Shown here: in pieces, positions 55,912-64,000 of the stretch | Numbering within the stretch: the first letter of the stretch is position 1 | Layout of the letters: each line of letters begins with the position of its first letter | Source of the DNA: Pelobates cultripes | Taxonomy: Eukaryota > Chordata > Amphibia > Anura > Pelobatidae | Assembly: GCA_933207985.1 (NCBI GenBank) | Contig: OW240924.1 | Span: forward strand, 75,213,866-75,277,865 | DNA: 64,000 bases | Reading direction: 5' to 3' | Translations under genes and position numbers: made by a program | The notes under the pieces: generated by a model | Databases searched by the model: none | What the model was told of the DNA's origin: nothing | What the model saw: the letters and a program-made list of their open reading frames with translations, nothing else

Positions 55912-55916
55912 GGTCA

Positions 55917-56640
55917 GAGTACAGCAGATCAGTTGGTGTTTTTGCACTACTTTGCCCCTAAATAACCACAACCTATAAAATATATAAGTAAAATAACATT
56001 TCTAACTCAATATATATTGATGTTGACTCAAAAGAATGTCTATTATATGTGAGGTGTGCAGTTTAGTAGGAGTTTACAATGCAGCAAGGTGCTAGATGGC
56101 ACAATACCAGAGTCGCCGTACCGGGAAGGGTCAGACGAAGGACAGCCAAAGGTCAGGTCAGGCAGCACAGGTTCTTATAAGGATAAACCGGAAAAGGTCA
56201 AACAAACCGCAACTGAAGATGTGAACAATATAAGGAGCACAACATAACTGAGCAAGGTGGGACAAGAGGAGTGCTGTTAAATAGGGGAGAAGATACACTC
56301 CCTTACCATGTCACCTCCTTCTCCCACACACCCCCTTGCCCCAGACCGCCCCCTCTACCTTCAAGAGGAAAACACACCAGCGCATGTGTGCGCCTAAAGG
56401 GCTGATCCTCTTTAATTTCCACAAATTCACCATGCTGAGGTAAAGAGGGTCTCTGCAATTCACATGGTGCAAACGGAATTTGACACCACTTCTGAGGAAG
56501 AGACTCACCGCCAGCCAGTGGCAGTGAACAGGCCGACTAAAAAGATCAGAGAGGTGTACGTTGTTGTGATGCCTTTGGAAACAAAGTAAGACAACGTAGC
56601 AAAGTAGGAGGGACAGAAGAGCAGAGGCCTGACACTATAT
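55917..56640. repeat. Probable retroelement fragments
   Basis: 56090-56240 (CGTACCGGGAAGGGTCAGAC, GGTCAGGTCAGGCAG) and 56330-56540 (CTCACCGCCAGCCAGTGGC) are GC-richer than their surroundings and look like degraded repeat. The class cannot be fixed from sequence alone. Confidence 0.3.
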
Positions 56641-58619
56641 TACAATTTAACAAGACAATCTGGTGAAATCTCTAGCCAAAGTCCTTTCCAAAAGATACAG
56701 AGAGTAATATTGTGTAGCATATTTTAAAAGTAATTCATTTCACACAAAATGAAAAACTCATATATTCACAAGTTATGACGGTAACCCACCGTAATGTTTT
56801 TTTCCCCCCATTTAAAATGCGAAAAAGGCCTGTATCATCACTCCTTTCTCTGGCCCCCAAAACAACCTCATTTCTTGTGTGCATTGCCAGTATGTCCTGG
56901 CTGTCATCTCTCCATGTATTTCTACAGCAGGTGTAGAGATGTTGATCACAGCTGCGTTTCGACTTTGACATCTTCCTCAATGCGTTCCCTCGATCGCCTG
57001 ACTTTATTTTTATAAAACCACTTTAGTTGAATAAAAGTGAAGGGTGGAGAGGCGGCACTTCCTCACTCAACCAGGGCCACTACAAGTCCACGTGTATATT
57101 TATTTTTAAATATTTCAACAGCTGGAGAGTAGCAGATGGCTAATTTCTTTCATAGACTCAATAAAAACTGTGCTGCTGCATTTTTGTCTAATTCGGCACT
57201 GCTGTTGAAACGATCTGTGCACACTAGTCCGTTTCTTGGTAGAAGTGTTTTGACAAAATAGTTTTATTTGTTTCTAGCAGAAATTCACCTCTTCATTAAT
57301 GTGAATCACATAATAAATATCTTAACAAGTAGACAAGTGGATGTTCTGTTTAAAAACATTAAAAACCAAACTGTTTTCTACCTTTAATGCAGGGTCCTAC
57401 ATCAGGTGTAAACTCCAGTATAGTCCGTAGGAAGGACTTGTATTCGAAAAACAGCTGGTGCCCTGCCTGAATGCAACACCTGTTCTACCAGTTTAGCATA
57501 ACTAAACTCAATTAACTAGGAAAATTAATTTTTAAAATATCTATGGATAGGACTCAATCCATGAGAAATATTAGAGATGTAATATTTTACTTTTTTTTTT
57601 ACTTATCTGCGTATTGTGCTCCTTTGCTAATATCTCTGAATGTCTGCCCATTTTAGAAAAAAACGCCATTCTGTGCATGAGTTAGTTCTGGACCTATCCT
57701 GCTAGCGACAGTGAAAATGTATATTTTTCTAAAACATAATTTGATGACTACATCTGCTGTGTATTCTCATATATAAGTTTACATAAAAGATAGTTGGATA
57801 AAGTTTGGCAGGTGTGCGATCGGAAGGGGTAGGGGCAGGGCCGTGACTCTGTGTCATTGCTAAGTTATTTTGCCATAAGACTTGGGTTTTCTCCCAGGAG
57901 GCATGAACTCCATGATGACAGTTTGCCCTGCTGGGTGGCCAGTCAGCCTGCAGGTAAAAATGTCACGTAATTTATCATTGCACCGGCCAAACATGCGCTT
58001 TGGCTGCACTTTTGCCCCAGTCCTCACGACAACGTGTGACAGAATCACTGACTCAGGTGATCAGCAAGACTATGTACAACTTGTGTGCCACACAATAAAA
58101 CTGCATGACATGGCAAATCTAAAAAAAAGTCACAGCTATGTGACATCACTTCAAAGATTAAATAGTGAAATGCAGATTAAATTTTGAATACAAAGTAATT
58201 TTACCAAGATGGGCTACTTTATATAGTTTATACAATATCTGTTATCAAAGGAGCATGTATGTGAACATTTAGAAAGGATTTACTTTGCAGACTAGTATGT
58301 GATGTATACTGAGCAGTGAAAAAGTATTTTCGGAAGTGGTTTGTTAAGTCAGCATATTTGGGAGGGGTGGGGAACTAAAACAATGGTAGCATAACACAAA
58401 ACATTTATAAAATATCACTTTTTCTGGACAGGATGGGATATATACATTATTAGGTTTGATATGTAGGTCATGATTCATGAAATTGCTTATAAATAATTAT
58501 TTAATATAGGGTTAAGGTTTTAATATGTTTTAGCAAAGATTGTTGTTTACATATTATTGTTGGTGAAGAATTTATTTTACTCTCATATGCAGGTAGAAAA
58601 CAGATATGATATCTATAAT
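56641..58619. other. No gene recognised
   Basis: The best local ORF is a 62-codon minus-strand frame at 57860-58048 (ending RKPKSYGKIT). It lacks a known domain or clear splice signals. I looked for CAPN3 exon 2 and found no match. Confidence 0.4.
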
Positions 58620-59095
58620 TTAAAGAGACGATCAAGAACCCTAAATGACTTAAACTTGCTGAACCTTTTTATGTGTGAAGAGTGAGTCCTATGTTTTCTC
58701 AATTAGCAAAAAGAGCAGATTTCGATTGAAATTACAACTGTTACACCCCTTATGACTTTCAAGCAGACAACAGGTACAACAGATACTTAATATTTTTTTA
58801 GCTCAGCTAAACTCAAGAGTAAGCAATTGCTCAGAACACCTGTCTTGGAAAGACTTCTCATTGAGTTGCATTGGGAAGTCAGTGATTGGACAGCCATAAA
58901 AAGTCTGGGCGGGGATAAAAAGGGAGGACTTGTAAAAGCAGCAGGCAGGAGAAATCCATATTTTGCAAGCTGTTTTTAGATATAACTTCAATAAAAAAAA
59001 AAGCATAATAAATGCAAGCAAGTTTTCATTTAAGGTATATCTACTAAGCCATAGTTTTTATTTATTTGCAATTGGACAGTGGAGTGTCCCTTTAA
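58620..59095. mobile_element. TTAA MITE, about 476 bp
   Basis: Left TTAAAGAGACGATCAAG; right end inverted TTAAAGGGACACTCCACTG; TTAA on both sides. Confidence 0.6.
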
Positions 59096-60078
59096 AAGTA
59101 CAGGTGCTCATCTGAAAAAAATGAATACAAATAAAACATTTAAATGTTGAAAGTGTTAATTGGTCAGAATTCAAAGTCCATTTAGACAGGACTGGAAAAA
59201 TTCTCAATGTCACCTTTTTCATTCTGGCCTAAAATTGGGGAATAGCCTTGATTGGGTGTGGCATTGCTATGTAAAAAAAAATTAATAAAAAAAAAAAAAA
59301 TACAAAATGGAATAATCAATTTTAAAGTGGTTTATGGAGATTGGGTCCAAAATCTGCACAACAGTCAAATGTTTGTTTCTGGTCAGTTGCACTGGCACTG
59401 TAGGGATGATACCAGTATGGTCTTGCGCTTCGCACGGCCACTAGGACAATGACAGGCTGTCATCAGACAGAATAGGTGGGTTTTCAGCCCTTTACAGGAG
59501 TGGTGGGATATGTGAATGAGACAAGTAATTATTATTTTTATTTTTTTGTATATTGCCAAACCTGGATGGGGTACAGCATGAAGTACGTGAGGAAAGTAAA
59601 AGGATGTACAATAATAGATAATTAGACAGTTGTATGGCAGTGCACGGGTACATAAAGATCTGTATATTATGATTTTGAAACCATTCCATCTGGGTTTTTT
59701 AGTAGGCGTTGGTATAAGGTTATCTCGTGTTGAAATCTGAAGACCAAACTTAATCCATGTTTGATTAGGCCTTCTATGTGATGCTGTTGTTTTTGTTTCA
59801 GTACGCTCGTTATTTGTTCAGCACTTTTTTTAAAAGTGCCAAAATAAAGGTGGTGCAAAGGTTAAGCCGCATGGCTTGTAATAACATTTCTGCAGTTACC
59901 CAGGTCTTATGGTGCATTATGTTTAGGAAACGCACAGTAAGCAAGCTAGGCCTGGCTGATTAAAAATAATAGGAGCTGGAGTCCAGGGGGATTCTAACAT
60001 TTTTTTTTATTTCTGGAATGAGCAATTACATTGCAAGGTTCACGTGCCACGGTAGGCAAGGAAAATAAAACAAACAAA
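59096..60078. other. No gene recognised
   Basis: AT-rich intronic-type sequence with short A-runs near 59270-59300. Confidence 0.45.
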
Positions 60079-60458
60079 TTAAAGGAACATAATACAAAGA
60101 TGTATTCCTAACACTGTGTTCCTCTGTCCCTTTCCTCCCCCTTCCCCAGCAATGTAAAGGGTTAAATAACCTTTTATTCACTTACCCAGTTCCAGCGCCA
60201 AGGTCCTTTGGTTGGGTACCGCTCGTTCACGGTTCGCGCTTTCCAACTTCATCCGATGGGTGGAACCTAATGCTCATGAGGCCTCAGTGCTTTCCTATGG
60301 TTTTTTTCTGGCGCTGGACGTCCTTATGCTCAATGTCTGTGGCTGGAAGACAACCACTAGAGGCATTGTTTTACATTGCAGGACTAAAGGGGACAGGGAC
60401 AATGTACCCAGACCACTTCAATAAGATGAAGTGGTCTGTGTGCCTATAGTGCCCTTTA
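60079..60458. mobile_element. TTAA MITE, one end decayed
   Basis: Left TTAAAGGAACATAATAC, followed by a CAAAGATGTATTCCTAACAC hairpin half. The right end TGCCTATAGTGCCCTTTATG matches the inverted terminus apart from TTAT in place of TTAA. Confidence 0.5.
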
Positions 60459-60702
60459 TGTAGATCGTTAGGTATATAAGACTTAGAATATAAGACTAAG
60501 ATAAAAGAAACACTCCAAACACCATAACCACTTCTATTCTCTGTAGAGTACAGGGAGCTTGAAGCTCCTAAGCAATGAAGGATAGCTCATTGGCTGAGGG
60601 AGTCTGTTTATACCTAGGGACCCCAGGTAAGAATTCAAACCAGAGTAGTGCACGTGATTGACATCCAAAATATAATATAATCACTATAAATAGGATAGTG
60701 AT

Positions 60703-61429
60703 TACCGTATAAGTCGAGTTTTTCAGCACATTTTTTATGCTGAAAAAGCCCCACTCGACTTATACTCGAGTCACTGTCTGTATAATGGCAACTTACATTG
60801 CCATAATACAGACCAGGACCGCCGGGCTCATTACAAGCCCGGCGGTCCTGTTGGGGGCCGGCAGGAAGAGTTTACTTACTTTTCCTGCAGCTCCGTGCAG
60901 CTCCCCTGTCAGCTCCCACTGTAAGTCTTGCGAGACCCGCGGCCATCAGAGCGTTGCCACGGATTACCGTGGCAACGCTCCGTGCGGCACGCAGACCGCA
61001 AGACTTACAGTGGGAGCTGACAGAGGAGCTGCAGGAAAGGTAAGTAAACGCTTCCTGCCGGCTCCCCCCCCTGCACAGCCCATGCCACTGGACCACCAGC
61101 GATTAAAATAACCCCCCTCCCTGACCAGTTAACAAGCGGGGAGTGGGGACAAAAAAATACTAAAATAATAATAAAATGTTTTAAATATTAAAATAAAAAA
61201 ATTAAATATTAAAATTTAAAAAATTTAAAATAATAAAAATGCCCTCCCCCCACCCAGTTTTCACACACTACACACTACACTACACTATACACACACACAC
61301 ACACTCTCTCTGCATTATATACACACACACACTCTGCATTATATACACACACACACTCTTCATTATATACATACACACACTGCATTATATATACACACAC
61401 ACACTGCATTATATATACACACACATTGC

Positions 61430-61470
<41 letters not shown>

Positions 61471-61497
61471 TCTGCATTATATACACACACACACTGC

Positions 61498-61546
<49 letters not shown>

Positions 61547-61551
61547 TGCAT

Positions 61552-61634
<83 letters not shown>

Positions 61635-61643
61635 ACTCTGCAT

Positions 61644-61704
<61 letters not shown>

Positions 61705-62075
61705 CATTATATATATACACACACAAACACACACACTCTGCATTATATACACACAGAGTGTGTGTGTATATAATGCAGAGTGTGTGTTTGAATGAGTGTG
61801 TATATAATGCAGAGTGTGTGTTTGAATGAGTGTGTGTATATAAAGCAGTGTGCTTGTATATTATGCAGAGTGTGTGTGTTTGTATGAGTGTGTGTGTATA
61901 TAATTATAAAAATCACAGAATTTCATAGCCCCAAGTTTTACCCTCGACTTATCCACGAGGCATAGCAGTTTTACCCTCGACTTATCCACGAGGCATAGCA
62001 TATTTCACAATTGTTGGTCACAAAACTGCTCTTGACTTATACACGAGATCGACTTATACATGAGTATATACGGTA
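60703..62075. mobile_element. TACCGTAT-ended element carrying a microsatellite, 1.37 kb
   Basis: Left end TACCGTATAAGTCGAG; right end inverted TACCGTATATACTCATG; TCGACTTAT motifs are repeated near both ends. It contains a GC-rich hairpin (60949-60980) and a 650-bp AT/AC microsatellite. No coding capacity. Confidence 0.65.
61270..61905. repeat. (TA)n/(CA)n microsatellite with TCTGCATTATATA unit
   Basis: Alternating (AC)n and (AT)n runs punctuated by CTGCATTATATA, switching after 61750 to the complementary (TG)n with TATAATGCAGAG. Frames reading as Tyr/Thr/His/Ile repeats are artefacts. Confidence 0.9.
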
Positions 62076-62680
62076 TAGCATATTAGATATGAAACATATG
62101 TAATATACACAAAATCTAAACCAAATAAGAATACCTAAAAAGATAAACATAAACTGGACATAGTGTAATTTGTACAAAGTGTAGTTTGTACACAGTACAA
62201 ATAAGAATAAGTGTAGGGAATGGGAGGAGGGTGAAAGAGAACTCGAAAAAGAAAATGTAAAAGGATTCCGAGGTAAAACTAGTGAAAACCTGGATGGTAC
62301 AGTAATATAATACCTTCCTGGGAGACACCAGGTAGGGAGAGGAGACAGAATAAATAGGATATGCAGATAAAGTGCAATACAGAGGATAAGACAAATAAAA
62401 TACAATGAGCAAAATATAAAAATCAATAGATAAACCAAATCTCCCAAAACAACTGGTAAGATATATGAAGTCATCATCCAAGGCTAAAGAAATATGGATA
62501 AAATGGCAAAGAACTCTGCTATTGAAGCCACCAGGAATAGGAGATAGGTGGTGTAATAGAATACTGACAGTTTAGAAAGAAAACAAGGGGAATATCCACT
62601 AAATGTCTGTATGTTCAAAGTGCAATAGTGATTTAACAAATCATAAAAATCGCTGAATAGTAGGAAAAAAGGGCTGGCAG
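62076..62680. other. No gene recognised
   Basis: A/G-rich on the plus strand. The minus-strand hydrophobic frames (rich in Phe, Leu, Ser, Tyr) reflect base composition. It may be repeat-derived because it adjoins the foldback element. Confidence 0.4.
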
Positions 62681-63135
62681 TAGTTAGCCACAGTATTAAA
62701 ATGTCCAAAGATCTCCACTCTGAGGTAGTTTGTGAGTCAATTAATTACTGTCTCTGTGTTAGAACAATGTATCAGCTGGATAAAATTATAGCGAAGCTAC
62801 CCCTACTATTGTGAAAAGTCTGGGGACTTCCTAAATAAGCTGAATTGTTATAGTATCCTGACACTCATATCATTATCTGGAATATACGAACATCTCAAAA
62901 CAGAAAGACCTGCCAAGCTGTATTAGTGCTTATGGTAGATATTGAACTACAGTCTAATACTATAACAATTCAGCTTATTTAGGTAGTCTCCAGACTTTTC
63001 ACCGTAGTAGGGGTAACTTTGCTATAATTTTATCAAGCTGATACATTGTTCTAACACAGAGACCGTAATTAATTGGCTCTCTCACAAACTACCTCAGAGT
63101 GGAGATCTTTGGACATTTTAATACTGTGGCAAACT
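62681..63135. repeat. Long foldback element, arms about 178 bp
   Basis: The left arm 62681-62856 (starting near AGCCACAGTATTAAAATGTC) recurs inverted at 62958-63135 with few mismatches, around a loop of about 100 bp. The arm order includes CTCCACTCTGAGGTAGTTTG and AAATAAGCTGAATTGTTATA. No ORF. Confidence 0.85.
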
Positions 63136-63136
63136 G

Positions 63137-63599
63137 TCAGGATCTTACTTGATGTGTAGTCCGTTATGCAGAGATATACGCTCACCCTTGCAAATAAACA
63201 CAGACCAAGGTGAGCTGCTGTGGCTTACAGGCAGTAAAGCAGGTCCAGGACCGCAAAGTACCCGCGTTCAAATCCCCTGTTGGGCAATTCTGGAGCGACC
63301 ACGTCTGGCCATATGGATGTCATGGTGGGAACCGTGACAGGACCCCCCCTTTAAGAACGCCCCGGTTGTGAACAGGCCTTTTATTTTTGCAATACTCCTC
63401 ATCGATTTCACTATCCGAATCAAGAAAACCCTTGTAGTCAAAGTCCCCAGAGTGGAGTCCCTTATCATTGTGAAACTCCATAGTATTAGCTTCTGGTACA
63501 GCTGGAGAGCAGTCAAGGTCTTTGATGCAAGTGGTAAGTACTTCACGAATAGAACCAAGATGCACGCCAAGTCCCTCTTAATAGCATCCGCCAACCCCA
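63137..63599 (-). mobile_element. Terminal and 3' part of the minus-strand retroelement
   Basis: The segment 63137-63339 has TGTCAGGATC at one end and, inverted, TGTCACGGTTCC at the other. On the minus strand it is preceded by a purine run (AAAGGGGGGG, about 63344-63353), which would fit an LTR next to a polypurine tract. The stretch 63340-63599 reads in patches as protein (DKGLHSGDFDYKGFLDSDSE, KGGVLSRFPP) but is not open as a whole. Whether this is the end of the YR/SGNH element or an adjoining LTR element is unresolved. Confidence 0.4.
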
Positions 63600-64000
63600 A
63601 AATAGGCATTGTCCCGAGATTACCCCCCAGGTGGACAACTAGGACGGTCGGCGCACCCAGAAGGTGGGAGAGCTGAACTCATGTCATACCTCTGGTGCCA
63701 AACCAGCGAACCTTCACTTCACAAGGCATAAAACACAATAGCTCACCTCCCGGACGGACAGACGCTCACCTCCTGGCCCAGAATACATACAAGTGCCCGA
63801 TCACCCAGACCCTGGAAGGAGTTCCATCTGCAGAGAGAAAAATCAATTCAGGAGGCGGGAAGGACGGACATATGAGACAAAACGCCCAGATGCCCACCTC
63901 CCTATCCTCTGAACCGTTTGCGCGGGCATACCCAGCCTGGAAGCCTCCAGTGCCAATTCTAAGTGAATGCCTACAATAGACCCGAATAAATTGGAAATGC
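63600..64000 (-). pseudogene. Tyrosine-recombinase retroelement with SGNH-like region (decayed, partial)
   Basis: The minus strand entering from the right edge reads HSLRIG near 63960. After a small frame change it reads LEASRLGMPAQTVQRIGRWA and FVSYVRPSRLLN, ending at a stop (63845-63843). This is the C-terminal end of a tyrosine recombinase (R-H-x-x-R box and helix). A splice-acceptor-like TTTCTCTCTGCAG ends at 63828. Then come VWVIGHLYVFWARR, a stop, VRWFGTRG, a stop, and VLVVHLGG at about 63620-63645. These match the GHSYV..WA and HLGGND blocks of SGNH hydrolases carried by Ngaro/DIRS-type elements. The block I Ser is replaced by Leu and the block Asp is missing, so any hydrolase is dead. 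The RT region would lie beyond 64000. Confidence 0.65.

Noticed and set aside
57860..58048. 62-residue minus-strand ORF ending RKPKSYGKIT
   Set aside because: It looked protein-like at first, but I could not assign a family, and no splice or start context supports a gene.
61239..61829. 196-residue Tyr/His/Thr/Ile repeat ORF
   Set aside because: A reading of the (TA)n/(CA)n microsatellite.

Overview
This is a stretch of vertebrate nuclear genome, almost certainly from an anuran amphibian. It has two fragments of spliced, multi-exon genes in very repeat-rich DNA. The repeats include L1-type LINEs, many TTAA-flanked MITEs of the kind known in frogs (T2/Kolobok-like), solo LTRs, (TG)n-rich arrays and a tyrosine-recombinase retrotransposon carrying an SGNH-hydrolase-like region. 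The species cannot be fixed from the sequence. One 100-N assembly gap lies at 17122-17221.

Layout. (1) 1-15759: repeat-dominated sequence in and beyond intron 6 of a minus-strand gene. It holds TTAA MITEs, a nested hAT-like MITE (5004-5165), GC-rich hairpin repeats, TG-rich arrays, a solo LTR (10514-11455) and a C/T-rich minisatellite (about 14820-15385). (2) 15760-22802: six coding exons on the minus strand encode about the first 328 residues of a glutamate-carboxypeptidase-II-family protein, best matching NAALADL1. All splice sites and phases fit. The catalytic peptidase exons are not seen and probably lie off the left edge. (3) 23717-52064: a retrotransposon block between the two genes. 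It holds L1 copy A (23997-31279, ORF1 open, ORF2 frameshifted), a 1.6-kb minus-strand non-autonomous L1-like element with a 16-bp target duplication (31789-33397), and L1 copy B (36765-52064, degenerate). Inside B sits L1 copy C (43701-51731), which has both ORFs intact and a perfect 15-bp target duplication. (4) 52587-52871: first coding exon of calpain-3 (CAPN3) on the plus strand, divergent from the NAALADL1-like gene. (5) 52872-64000: presumed CAPN3 intron 1 and whatever lies beyond. It contains MITEs, a second solo LTR (54898-55911), a 1.4-kb TACCGTAT-ended element full of AT/AC microsatellite, a long foldback repeat (62681-63135) and, at the right edge, a decayed YR/SGNH retroelement on the minus strand.

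The two host genes are transcribed away from each other from start codons about 30 kb apart, and nearly all of that interval is LINE-derived. No clear shared promoter was identified. The strongest items for follow-up are the apparently intact L1 copy C nested in B, the 1.6-kb L1-like element with its unrecognised 186-codon ORF, and the YR/SGNH element. I did not find a convincing new biological system beyond these mobile elements.
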